Of a stretch of DNA of 64,000 nt, positions 1 through 7,882 are shown piece after piece. The position numbers and the translations under genes are program-made. Source of the stretch: an uncultured Chloroflexota bacterium (GTDB lineage: Bacteria; Chloroflexota; UBA11872); NCBI GenBank assembly GCA_958296175.1, contig OY282448.1, forward strand, positions 2,790,127 to 2,854,126, read 5' to 3'. Position 1 is the first letter of the stretch, and each line of letters opens with the position of its first letter. Under the pieces are notes generated by a model. That model did no database searches. It was not told where the DNA came from and saw only the letters and a program-made list of their open reading frames with translations.

Positions 1-1014
1 GTGCTGCGCACGGCTGGCTACCGCAGCGGGCATTGGGGCGTGGAGCACGCGGCGCGCGACCCGCGGCGCATTGGCAACGACGTCTACGAGGCGGCGCGCG
101 ACATCGAGGCGATTGCGCCGGCGCTGGCGGCGTTCATCGACGCCGAGCCTGGGCGGCCGTTCGCGGCGCAGGTTGGGTTTGGCCAGACGCATCGGGTCAG
201 CGGCGGCTTCGGGTTTGGCGGCCAGCCGTTCGACGCGCACGGCGTGACCACGCCGCCGTATCTGGCGGACGCGCCGGCCACGCGCGCCGACCTGGCGGAC
301 TTCCAGGCTTGCGTCAACCACGCCGACGCCATGATCGGCCGGCTGCTGCGGGTGGTGGAAGACCGCGGCCTGCTGGACCGGACGCTGGTGGTGTACGTGA
401 GCGACCACGGCATCGCCTTCCCGCGCGCGAAGTGCACGCTCTACGACCCGGGCATCGAAATCTCGTTGATCGCCAGGCTGCCGGGCACGGCGCTCAGCGG
501 CGGGGCGGCGCCGGCGGGCATGGCCAGCATCATGGACGTGCTGCCCACGCTGATCGAGCTGACCGGCGCGGACGCGCCGCCGGATTTGCACGGCGCGTCG
601 CTGCTGCCGCTGGCGGCCGGCCAAGCCGCGGGCCGCGACGAGCTGTTCGTGGAAAAGACGTATCACAGCTACTACGACCCCATGCGCGGGGTTCGCACGG
701 CGGGCTGGAAATACATCCGCAATTTCGAGCCTGGCCTGGGGGTCGAGATTCCCAGCGACATTGCCGCCAGCGGGGCCTACCGCGATCTGGCGGGGCGTCT
801 GCATCCCTCGCACCACGCGCCGGTGGAGCTGTACGACCTGTGCGCCGACCCCGCCGAACGCACCAACCTGGCCGGCCAGCCTCGGCACGCGGCAGTTCAG
901 GCCGAACTGGAAGGCAAGGTGCTGCGCTGGATGCGCGACACCGGCGACCCGCTGCTGGAGGGGCCGATCGAGTCGCCGTTCTATCGGGAGACGCTGGCGG
1001 AATTCGTCACATAG
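1..1014 (+). CDS. Sulfatase family protein, 5' end outside window
   Basis: C-terminal 337 residues of an alkaline-phosphatase-superfamily sulfatase, which hydrolyses sulfate esters. The reading frame is open at base 1. The visible start corresponds to the family's mid-N-terminal segment (LRTAGYRSGHWG), so the GTG at base 1 is probably internal and the CxPSR formylglycine motif lies upstream. Metal-site residues are visible as SDHG at about residues 134-137 and Lys144. The C-terminal part has the usual pattern 'KYI..F.P' followed by 'ELYDL.ADPAERTNLA'. The gene is isolated; the next gene starts 95 bp downstream. A small hairpin with an 8-bp stem lies just after the stop (1028-1052) but has no T-run. 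Family assignment is firm; substrate cannot be told. Confidence 0.85.
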   Translation: MLRTAGYRSGHWGVEHAARDPRRIGNDVYEAARDIEAIAPALAAFIDAEPGRPFAAQVGFGQTHRVSGGFGFGGQPFDAHGVTTPPYLADAPATRADLADFQACVNHADAMIGRLLRVVEDRGLLDRTLVVYVSDHGIAFPRAKCTLYDPGIEISLIARLPGTALSGGAAPAGMASIMDVLPTLIELTGADAPPDLHGASLLPLAAGQAAGRDELFVEKTYHSYYDPMRGVRTAGWKYIRNFEPGLGVEIPSDIAASGAYRDLAGRLHPSHHAPVELYDLCADPAERTNLAGQPRHAAVQAELEGKVLRWMRDTGDPLLEGPIESPFYRETLAEFVT

Positions 1015-1109
1015 CCCGCGGGCGGCGCTTCGGCGCTCGCTATTCGCCGAAGGGGAACGAGGAAAAGACGTACAGTTAGCCGTCTCGCCACGGGAATCAG
1101 GCGCAACGC

Positions 1110-1955
1110 ATGGACCACACCAGCAAGATTTCGGACCATCTGCAGCAACGCCTCGCGGACGAAGGGATGAGTGAAGTCAGCGCCGTGGAGGCTGCCCGGT
1201 GGTTGGATGAAGCCAGATTGCTCAGGGACAGTCCATCGCGTCCTGGAAAGCCCCTTCGAGACATCCTGCGCAAACATCGGGGAATGCAGGCCATCGCAGG
1301 CGCATATCAGGACCCGCCACAACCTCATGGCCGCTGGTTCATTCGGCGCGTAACGGCCTCGGACGACGCGCCGCCCGAACCGCAGCGGCGCGGCGGCCAG
1401 AGAGCCTCATCTCGCCCGTCGGCCAACAGGCCGGCGCACGCAACCGAAGGGCCGGCACACGCCATCGACACGGTCGAGGCCGCAGAAGCCGCCGGGTTCT
1501 CGGGCTTCGTGTCCGTTGGCGAGTGCATCGAGCGAGGGTTGCCTCGCAATCAGCCTTCCCTCAACCAACCGGGTGTTTATCTGATTTGCGCCCCGCCGAG
1601 CTATCTGCCTGAATTCATCCCACCGGACGAAGCGCGCATCGCAAGAAACGTGCACTTTCCTTGGACGCTGGCCCGTCTGAGGGAAAAATGGGTCGAGGGA
1701 GTCGATGTGCTGTACGTCGGAAAGTCGACGCAGCTCCGACAGCGGTTGAGAACTCTGCTCAGACACTGTCAGGGCCGCAGCGTCAACCACACGGGCGGGG
1801 AGATCATCTGGCAGCTGCGAGGGTATGAGTCCTTCCTTCTTTGCTGGCGGCCTACCGAGCCGCCACCCGCGCCGCGCAATCTGGAAACGCGGCTCATCCA
1901 GGCGTTCATGCGGGCACACCGAGGGCGCTTGCCCTTTGCGAACCGGCAGACGTAG
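1110..1955 (+). CDS. GIY-YIG nuclease-like protein with helical N-terminus
   Basis: A 281-residue protein. The C-terminal half (about 150-281) carries GIY-YIG features: GVY at 155-157, YVG at 202-204, arginines in RQRL at 210-213, the metal-ligand Glu in NLET at 259, and a terminal Asn at 278 in PFANRQ. All expected catalytic positions can therefore be matched. Residues 20-80 look helical and contain an RPGKPLR segment that may be a small DNA-binding or oligomerisation unit; residues 85-120 are low-complexity. The ATG at 1110 is the first in frame. The gene stands alone, with no methylase partner. It could be a restriction-type nuclease, a homing-type enzyme or a GIY-YIG protein of unknown role. 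The fold is inferred from motifs only. Confidence 0.6.
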   Translation: MDHTSKISDHLQQRLADEGMSEVSAVEAARWLDEARLLRDSPSRPGKPLRDILRKHRGMQAIAGAYQDPPQPHGRWFIRRVTASDDAPPEPQRRGGQRASSRPSANRPAHATEGPAHAIDTVEAAEAAGFSGFVSVGECIERGLPRNQPSLNQPGVYLICAPPSYLPEFIPPDEARIARNVHFPWTLARLREKWVEGVDVLYVGKSTQLRQRLRTLLRHCQGRSVNHTGGEIIWQLRGYESFLLCWRPTEPPPAPRNLETRLIQAFMRAHRGRLPFANRQT

Positions 1956-2164
1956 GAGCTTGCGGCTCAGCGGTCAGACGGACGCGCGAGTCGTGCGGGA
2001 GGGTTCAGGGTTTTTTCGCCTCGGGACTGTGCGCCGCGGTCGTCGGGTTCCCAGACCTGCTAAGTACGGTCGAATTCGGTAGGCGTTGGTTCGTCCAACA
2101 GAACGCCCGCGCCCCGCAGCCGGGGCGCGGCGGTCGAAACCGCGCGCGCCCGGGCTGGGGGAAA

Positions 2165-3016
2165 TCAGGCGGCGTGGGCGTGTCGTTCCAGCCAGACTTT
2201 GAGGGGGACGTCGGCGTCGGAGGGGGAGGAGCGGCCGAATTCGTTGGTGGAGTGGCCCATCATCTGCTGGAGGATGGGGTGCGATTCGTCGTACCAGGCC
2301 TGGGGGAACTCCATTTCGTCGCGCGTGCGGATCCAGCGGTAGCCGTAGCCGTAGAAGAGCACTTTGCGCACGTAGTCGGAGTAGTTGGGAGTGGCGGTGT
2401 GCCAGATGCGGCGGTCGAAGAGCACGGCGGTTCCTTCGTCGACCAGCACGGGCACGGCGTTTTTGGGCTGGCCCATACCGTTGGCGGGCCGGACGAGCTC
2501 GTTGTTCAGATGGCTGCCTGGAATGACCCAGAAGTTGCCGCGGCCTTCCTCGCTGACGTCGGTGAGGAAGTAGCCGACCTTGAGGGAAATGCGGGGGCGC
2601 GGGTCGGTTTCCAGGTCCTGGTTCATGCGGCCGGAGTCCTGGTGCCAGCCCCAGGTGGGGCCGTTGGGGTCGTAGGACCCTTCGGGCTGCTTGCCGGTGA
2701 CGGCCAGGTGGGTGTGGTAGAGGTAGATGTTCCAGCCCAGAGCGCCCCAGACCTTGGGCAGGGTGCGTTCGTAGGCGGCCAGGTCGAAGAACTGGCGGTC
2801 CATGCCCGTGAAGCCCAGCTTGTTGATGCGCATGGAGATGGTGGCGTCGGTGCGGCCTTCTTCCAGGACGCCGCTGGCGTGGAGCCGGTCGATGGTGTCG
2901 ATCAGGCTCAGGCGCTTCTCGTCCGGCAGCGCGTTCTCCACGATGAGGTAGCCGTCGCGCTCGAAGGTCTCGCGCTCGTCGTCGGTCAAGGCGTACTTCA
3001 GGCAGCCAGCGTCCAT
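2165..3016 (-). CDS. Phytanoyl-CoA dioxygenase (PhyH) family protein
   Basis: A 283-residue Fe(II)/2-oxoglutarate-dependent oxygenase. The facial triad is visible as H125-x-D127 in GWHQDSG and distal H206 in RRIWHTA, with a probable 2-oxoglutarate-binding Arg217. N-terminal family signatures (FERDGYLIVENAL) are intact. The frame stays open upstream to 3325, but that stretch is low-complexity; the ATG at 3016 begins directly before the conserved N-terminus and is preferred. The gene sits 271 bp from the divergent-free end of the FAH-family pair, on the same strand. One of four PhyH genes here; they are not close copies of one another, so their substrates probably differ. Substrate unknown. Confidence 0.88.
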   Translation of the reverse strand: MDAGCLKYALTDDERETFERDGYLIVENALPDEKRLSLIDTIDRLHASGVLEEGRTDATISMRINKLGFTGMDRQFFDLAAYERTLPKVWGALGWNIYLYHTHLAVTGKQPEGSYDPNGPTWGWHQDSGRMNQDLETDPRPRISLKVGYFLTDVSEEGRGNFWVIPGSHLNNELVRPANGMGQPKNAVPVLVDEGTAVLFDRRIWHTATPNYSDYVRKVLFYGYGYRWIRTRDEMEFPQAWYDESHPILQQMMGHSTNEFGRSSPSDADVPLKVWLERHAHAA

Positions 3017-3287
3017 GGTGGGCCTCGGTGACTCAACCCAGGGCGGTTCCAGTATATGGAATTGTGGATTGTGGGGATTGTGGATTTGGCGCGGCGCGTC
3101 GTTCTGAAGGGCGGGGGCCTGGATCGGGGGGGGGTAGGCCATGGACGCCTTCCCCCCGTTCCCAGGGGGAAGGCCCGCCAGGCGGGCGCGGCGCGCGCGC
3201 GCCGCCGCCCATCCCAGGCAGGGAGGGCCGCCCGCCATGCCCTGCGCCGCCGGGCCCCGCTCGTCCGCGGCGGGGCGGCTCTTGGTG
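3017..3287. other. Non-coding spacer with direct repeats and GC-rich palindromic DNA
   Basis: No convincing gene. Around 3058-3090 there are short direct repeats of the type 'attgtgga', and around 3165-3260 a strongly GC-rich stretch with alternating gc runs and a palindromic gcgcgcgcgc core. It lies between two minus-strand genes and probably carries the promoter for the PhyH gene, but no clear promoter elements could be picked out. Confidence 0.4.
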
Positions 3288-4064
3288 CTAGGTGTCGGCG
3301 ACGACGGGGTTGCGCAGGGTGCCATTCCCTTCGAGTTCGACCTCCACGACGTCGCCGGGGCTCATCATGCGGGTGGTGCCGGAGGTGCCGGTGAAGATGG
3401 CGTCGCCGGGTTCCAGCGTCATGACGGCGGAGACGAACGCGATGATGGCGTCCACGCCGTGGATGAGTTGGGAGGTGTTGGTGTCCTGCACGACCTCGCC
3501 GTTGAGGCGCGTGACCAGGTCGAGATTGTTGTAATCCAGGCCGGTGGTGATCCAGGGGCCGAAGGGCGAGAAGGTGTCGGCGCCTTTGCCGCGCCACCAT
3601 TGCACGTCCTTGTCGGCGCCGCCTTGCCAGCTGCGGGCGCTGATGTCGTTGGCGGCGCAGACGCCCAGGACGTAGGCGGGGGCCTCGGCTTCGCTGACGC
3701 GGGCGCAGCGTTTGCCGATGATGACGGCCATTTCGCCTTCGTAGTGGGTGTTGGGGTCGCCGGCGGGAATGACGACGGGGCCGCCGGGGTCTTGCACGGA
3801 GGAGGGCGGGGCCAGGAAAGGCTGGGGCCGCGGGGAGGGCGCGCGGCCGCCGATGTGGCTTTGGTAGTTGCCGGCCAGGTTGATGATCTTGGTGGGGCTG
3901 CTGGGGGCTTTGAGCGTGACGTCGGCCAGCGCCGCGCTCTCCCCCGTGCGCTGCAGATCGCCGAAGAAGCCGCCGGCGATCTGGGCGATGCGGTCGCCTT
4001 CCAGAATCCCGTGGCCAATGACGCCGCCGCGCTCGAAGCGCACCAGGTGCATGGATTGGTTCAC
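3288..4064 (-). CDS. Fumarylacetoacetate hydrolase family protein (copy 2 of tandem pair)
   Basis: A 258-residue FAH-superfamily enzyme; the family hydrolyses, hydrates or decarboxylates beta-keto or enol acids in aromatic and sugar-acid catabolism. Metal-binding positions are seen in HYEGEMAVIIG (Glu109, Glu111) and in the AANDIS segment (Asp140). The C-terminal GDAIFTGTSG loop is present. Start ATG at 4064; an alternative in-frame ATG lies four codons later (the MHLVRF start that matches the neighbour). Only 13 bp separates it from the upstream paralogue, so the two are almost certainly co-transcribed. The two proteins align throughout and must derive from one duplication. They might act on related substrates or form a heteromer. 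Specific reaction unknown. Confidence 0.88.
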   Translation of the reverse strand: MNQSMHLVRFERGGVIGHGILEGDRIAQIAGGFFGDLQRTGESAALADVTLKAPSSPTKIINLAGNYQSHIGGRAPSPRPQPFLAPPSSVQDPGGPVVIPAGDPNTHYEGEMAVIIGKRCARVSEAEAPAYVLGVCAANDISARSWQGGADKDVQWWRGKGADTFSPFGPWITTGLDYNNLDLVTRLNGEVVQDTNTSQLIHGVDAIIAFVSAVMTLEPGDAIFTGTSGTTRMMSPGDVVEVELEGNGTLRNPVVADT

Positions 4065-4077
4065 GATGCGGCCGGGC

Positions 4078-4851
4078 CTACGCGGGGAAGCCGACGGGGT
4101 TGGACAGCGTGCCGCAGCCTTCCAGCTCGACTTCGGTCACGTCGCCGCTCTGCATGGCCTCGGTGTCGCCGGAGGTGCCGGTGAAGATGGCGTCGCCGGG
4201 TTCCAGCGTCATGGCCTGGGAGATGAAGCTGATGAGGGTGTCCACGCCGAAGATGAGCTCGCTGGTGTTGGTGCGCTGGACTTCCTTGCCGTTGACGCGG
4301 GTGATGAGGTCGAGGTTGCTGTAGTCCAGCCCGGTGGCGATCCAAGGGCCGAAGGGGGAGTAGGTATCGGCGCCTTTGCCGCGCCACCATTGCGCGTCGG
4401 CGTCGTTGGTGGTGGCGCCGTTTTGCCATTCGCGCTCGCTGATGTCGTTGGCGGCGCAAACGCCCAGCACGTAGTCCTTGGCCTCGGCTTCGCTGACGCG
4501 GGCGCAGCGCTTGCCGATGATGACGGCCATCTCGCCTTCGTAGTGCAGGTTGGTGCAGCCCTGGAGCCAGGCGATGGTTCCGCCGGGGTCCAGCACGGAG
4601 GAGGGCGGGGCCAGGAAGGGCTGGGGGCGCGTGAAGGGCGGGGCGTCGCCCATGTGGCTGAGGTAGTTCCCGGCCAGGTTGAGAATCTTGGTGGGGGTGG
4701 TGGGGGCCAGCAGCTGGACGTCCGCGAGGGCGACCATGGCGCCGGTGCGCTCCAGATCTCCGAAGAGGTCGCCGGCGATCTCGGCGATGACGTCGCCTTC
4801 CACGATTCCGTGCGCCACCTTGCCGCCGTGGCGGTACCGCGCGAGGTGCAT
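4078..4851 (-). CDS. Fumarylacetoacetate hydrolase family protein (copy 1 of tandem pair)
   Basis: A 257-residue FAH-superfamily enzyme, paralogous to the gene immediately downstream. The metal motif HYEGEMAVIIGKRC holds Glu105 and Glu107; AANDIS and GDAIFTGTSG are also conserved. Compared with its partner it has a few extra residues after the AANDIS motif (around ATTNDADAQ) and a different loop before HYEGE (WLQGCTNL versus IPAGDPNT). These loops line the active site in the family, which argues for different substrates rather than pure dosage. ATG start at 4851 aligns with the second ATG of the partner. First gene of a two-gene operon. Confidence 0.88.
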   Translation of the reverse strand: MHLARYRHGGKVAHGIVEGDVIAEIAGDLFGDLERTGAMVALADVQLLAPTTPTKILNLAGNYLSHMGDAPPFTRPQPFLAPPSSVLDPGGTIAWLQGCTNLHYEGEMAVIIGKRCARVSEAEAKDYVLGVCAANDISEREWQNGATTNDADAQWWRGKGADTYSPFGPWIATGLDYSNLDLITRVNGKEVQRTNTSELIFGVDTLISFISQAMTLEPGDAIFTGTSGDTEAMQSGDVTEVELEGCGTLSNPVGFPA

Positions 4852-5131
4852 TGTCTGTCTCCTGGGTGCTGCAAACGACTCGTCGGGGGGCAGGATACTC
4901 GGCGCGGGGGTGTTTGGCGATTCGTGCGGGGTGGGGGCGGGGGTCCGAAGGAGAGGGGCCTGAGGGGCGGGGCGGAGAGGGGCGGGGCGGAGAGCCTTTG
5001 CTCTGGCCGCTCCGTTCCCTGGCGGTGGGGATCGGAACCCTCACCCTAACCCTCTCCCTCGAAGGGAGAGGGGACCCGAGGGCTCGAAGGGAGAGTAGGG
5101 GCGAGGGGCGGGGCGGGGGGCGGGGCGGGGG
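4852..5131. repeat. Intergenic spacer with REP-like CTCTCCC/GGGAGAG palindrome
   Basis: Spacer between two minus-strand genes. At 5039-5072 it contains the dispersed element of this genome: CCCTCACCCTAACC followed by a palindrome CTCTCCCTCGAAGGGAGAG; a partial second arm lies at 5083-5095. At 4950-4995 and 5100-5125 there are runs of the 'ggggcgggg(c)' type. The same palindromic element recurs at about 31.53, 38.10 and 51.44 kb. No coding content recognised. Confidence 0.6.
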
Positions 5132-6043
5132 TTAGGTGGGCCAGAGGTCGATGCGGCGCATGGCGGCGTAGATTTCTAGCTGCTGGCGTTCCAGGTGTTC
5201 CCAGTGGGCGGCGAAGTCGACCTGGGACCAGTCGAGGAACCCGCGGCCGGTCTTGAGGCCGAAGTGGCCGCCGCGCACCAAGTCGCGCAAGGTCTGGTGG
5301 CCGCGGTCGGCGTTGCAGAGGTCGGGCCAGACACTGTCTGCGCCGCTGAGGGCGATTTCCAGGCCGGCCAGGTCGCGGTCGCGGATGACGCCCATCAGGG
5401 GCATGCGGGGGGAGAACGAGAAGGCGGCCAGCTCGTCGAGGTCCTCGGCGGAGATTACGCCGCGGTCCACCAGGTCCAGCGCCTCGCGGAAGAGGGCCTG
5501 GCGCAGGCGGTTGGCAACTTGGCCGGGCAGGTCCTGGTTGATGCGCACGGGCCGCAGGCCGGCGCCGCGCAGCAGGGCCAGCACGGCCTCGACGGTGGCT
5601 TCGCTGGTGGCCTCGCCTTTGGTGACCTCGACCATGGGGCACAGATAGGCGGGACGGAAGAAGTGGGTGGTGGTGAAGCGGTCGGGGCGCCCGGTGGCGT
5701 CGGCCATGGCGCGGATGGGGATGCTGGACGTGTTGGAGGCCAGCAACGCGCCGGGTTCCAGATGCTGGGCTAGTTCGGCGTAGACGGCGCGCTTGACGTC
5801 CAGCGACTCGGTGACGGCCTCGATGACGAGCGCCGCGCCGCCGAGCTGGGCCAGGGTCGTCGTGAAGGTGATGCGCTCCAGGACGGGCGCGGCCTGCGCC
5901 TCGCTGACCAGCGCGTATTCCTGCATCAGTTCCAGGTTGCGCGTGATCTTGCGCCGGGCCGCCTGGAACGCGGCGGGCTCCGTGTCGACGACGGTGACGA
6001 GATGGCCGGCCAGGGCGAACACCTGGGCGATGCCGTGGCCCAT
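5132..6043 (-). CDS. 3-hydroxyacyl-CoA dehydrogenase family protein; N-terminus extends past first standard start
   Basis: An NAD-dependent L-3-hydroxyacyl-CoA dehydrogenase-type enzyme (beta-oxidation or 3-hydroxybutyryl-CoA metabolism). From the first standard start at 6043 it reads 303 residues, with SNTSS near 103-107, catalytic His127 (THFFRP) and Glu139 (MVEV), and the helical C-terminal domain from about 170. The start is odd. The Rossmann motif GAGLMG overlaps this ATG, and the same frame upstream reads PIGILGAGL. The real protein therefore begins at least nine codons earlier, yet no ATG, GTG or TTG occurs in that open frame upstream. An ATC or ATT start at about 6061-6067, or a base error, would explain this. 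The gene stands alone, divergent from the RM operon. Confidence 0.82.
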   Translation of the reverse strand: MGHGIAQVFALAGHLVTVVDTEPAAFQAARRKITRNLELMQEYALVSEAQAAPVLERITFTTTLAQLGGAALVIEAVTESLDVKRAVYAELAQHLEPGALLASNTSSIPIRAMADATGRPDRFTTTHFFRPAYLCPMVEVTKGEATSEATVEAVLALLRGAGLRPVRINQDLPGQVANRLRQALFREALDLVDRGVISAEDLDELAAFSFSPRMPLMGVIRDRDLAGLEIALSGADSVWPDLCNADRGHQTLRDLVRGGHFGLKTGRGFLDWSQVDFAAHWEHLERQQLEIYAAMRRIDLWPT

Positions 6044-6219
6044 GAGACCTGCGCCGAGAATGCCGATGGGCGCGCGTGGTTCTGCGATGGGTCGTGCTCC
6101 GTGACGGGGGTACGGCTGCGGCCATGCTAGGCGCGCGCGCCGGCCGCGACAATGGACGGCGGCGCATTTCGTAGAATTGCGTGGTACCCTTTCGCTTCCA
6201 GCGAGGCCCCAGAGGGGTT

Positions 6220-7098
6220 ATGAGCACCACGACCGCGAGCCTACCGACTGAGGTAAAGGAAGCGCGCCTGGAGAGGACCCGCGCTCGACCCTTCGTCAAA
6301 TGGGCTGGTGGTAAGCGCTCCTTGATTTCGGAGATCATGCGACGCTTGCCTGCGAGTATCGACGAGAGGGAATATTGGGAGCCCTTCGTGGGCGGCGGCG
6401 CACTGTTCTTTGCATTGGAGAACAGAATTCGTCAAGCGCATCTATCGGACGTGAACCAGGACCTCGTCCTGACATACAACATGGTGCGCAAGGAACCAGA
6501 GAAAGTCATCGCGCTTCTTGCAGAACACGAGCGTCGTCACCATGATCGTCATTACTACTATACGGTTCGCAGCAGAGACAAGTCGCCAGATCCTATTGAG
6601 GCAGCAGCGAGGTTCATCTACCTAAACAAGACCTGCTACAACGGTCTCTACCGCGTTAACAGACAAGGGCAATTCAACGTTCCACGCGGGAGCTATAAGA
6701 ATCCAACGATATGCGACGAAGATAACCTTCACGCTGCAAGCGAAGCGCTCAAAAAAGCTAAGATGATCGTGCGAGATTTCAGCAGTATCAAGCCCGGAGA
6801 TGGTGATTTCGTGTACTGCGACCCACCATACGACGGCACCTTTGCCGGCTATGCCTCCGACGGCTTCGCAGACCACGACCAGAACCGCCTTCGCGATGCG
6901 GCGCTGAGATGGCACGATATAGGTGCGCACGTAATGATATCGAATTCAGATACACCTCTCGTGCGAGACCTTTACGACGGATGTGACCCCTTTGTCATCC
7001 GCGAAGTCGCCGCACCACGAAACATCAACTCCAACGGCAACGGCCGTGGTCCTACTTCTGAGCTCATCATCACGACATACGGAGGTATCCCCGGATGA
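6220..7098 (+). CDS. Dam-type DNA adenine methyltransferase
   Basis: A 292-residue N6-adenine DNA methyltransferase of the Dam/DpnM class. SAM-binding motifs KWAGGK (27-32) and EPFVGGGALFF (54-64), then the catalytic DPPY at 201-204; LNKTCYNGLYR (135-145) is the characteristic segment of this class. ATG at 6220 is chosen over the upstream GTG at 6181 because a purine-rich AGAGGGG lies just before it. The stop overlaps the next gene by four bases (ATGA), forming a tight operon with a nuclease and a zinc-ribbon protein. Base composition is visibly AT-richer than the neighbours, with many codons ending in A or T, which suggests horizontal acquisition. GATC recognition is likely from the family but not shown here. 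Confidence 0.92.
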   Translation: MSTTTASLPTEVKEARLERTRARPFVKWAGGKRSLISEIMRRLPASIDEREYWEPFVGGGALFFALENRIRQAHLSDVNQDLVLTYNMVRKEPEKVIALLAEHERRHHDRHYYYTVRSRDKSPDPIEAAARFIYLNKTCYNGLYRVNRQGQFNVPRGSYKNPTICDEDNLHAASEALKKAKMIVRDFSSIKPGDGDFVYCDPPYDGTFAGYASDGFADHDQNRLRDAALRWHDIGAHVMISNSDTPLVRDLYDGCDPFVIREVAAPRNINSNGNGRGPTSELIITTYGGIPG

Positions 7099-7559
7099 CT
7101 ACCGGAGGCCAGCGCGCCAATCGAAGAGGTCAATTCCTTGAAAGCTTTGTCGGCGAGCTTCTTGAAGATGCCGGGTATGTGCAAGTGCTCCCTTCGTCTT
7201 CATTCTTCGCCAAGCGGGAGTTGGATCAGCCGATCTATGCAACCCAATGCGAGGCAGGGCGCGACATCTATGGGATCTCCAGACGAGTCGACTACATCCT
7301 CTATCACCCGCGCAAATGGCCACAGTGCCTTGTGATTCAATGCAAGTGGCAGGCAGCCAGGGGAAGCGTGGATCAAAAATTTCCATACGAAGTGCTAACT
7401 ATTCGACAGAACGAGTCTCCTACAATCATCTTGCTGGATGGTGGCGGATACTCTCCTGGCGCAGAACAATGGCTTCGGAGTCAAGCTGGCAAGGATAATT
7501 TGAAGCACGTCTTCAATCAAGGAGAGCTTCAACGTTTCATGGCTAGTGGGTTTCTGTGA
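7095..7559 (+). CDS. PD-(D/E)XK restriction endonuclease (partner of Dam-type methylase)
   Basis: A 154-residue protein with a minimal PD-(D/E)XK core: Glu16 in a helix, Asp66 in RRVDYIL, then a beta-strand LVIQCKWQ giving Q82-x-K84. The final acidic position is Gln, a variant seen in Mrr-like and some type II enzymes. It overlaps the methylase stop by four bases (ATGA), and its own stop overlaps the next GTG, so the three genes are translationally coupled. The arrangement of methylase then small nuclease indicates a type II restriction enzyme cutting the site protected by the methylase. It is AT-rich like the rest of the operon. Function is inferred from fold motifs and context. Confidence 0.75.
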   Translation: MTTGGQRANRRGQFLESFVGELLEDAGYVQVLPSSSFFAKRELDQPIYATQCEAGRDIYGISRRVDYILYHPRKWPQCLVIQCKWQAARGSVDQKFPYEVLTIRQNESPTIILLDGGGYSPGAEQWLRSQAGKDNLKHVFNQGELQRFMASGFL

Positions 7560-7792
7560 GACTGTGTACATCGTGCGACAGACCATTGAAAGATTCGCTG
7601 CATCTTGATGCGGGCGATGGGGTTGAGTACAAGAGCTGTCCAGAGTGTTCCCGTCAATGTGGACGGCACGCCTTTTTTCCCTTGGACGCATTTGGTGAAC
7701 GCACAATGAACGGCGGAACGATCCGCATCCAGTCTTGGTGTAAGTGGTGCCGATCAGATCCGGGAAGCGGGGAACCTGTTAGGTACTGCTGA
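7556..7792 (+). CDS. Small cysteine-rich zinc-ribbon protein of the RM operon
   Basis: A 78-residue protein starting with GTG, overlapping the nuclease stop by four bases (GTGA). It has eight cysteines arranged as C4-x2-C7, C28-x2-C31, C35, C62-x2-C65 and C78, with His38, consistent with two zinc-binding knuckles. There is no helix-turn-helix typical of RM controller proteins and no HNH catalytic triad that can be seen. Possible roles are an accessory specificity subunit of the restriction enzyme or a small DNA-binding regulator. Overlap and shared AT-rich composition support its being a real member of the operon. Confidence 0.6.
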   Translation: MRLCTSCDRPLKDSLHLDAGDGVEYKSCPECSRQCGRHAFFPLDAFGERTMNGGTIRIQSWCKWCRSDPGSGEPVRYC

Positions 7793-7882
7793 GCCCTCGT
7801 TTCTGCGGCTTCCGCAGGGGCAGCAGGACCAAGGTGACGACAGGCGCGCGCCGGCGGGGCGGGATGCCGTGCGCGCGCGCGG

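Noticed and set aside
6220..7098. Housekeeping Dam for mismatch repair
   Set aside because: It overlaps a nuclease gene and has foreign-looking composition, which fits a restriction-modification methylase better.
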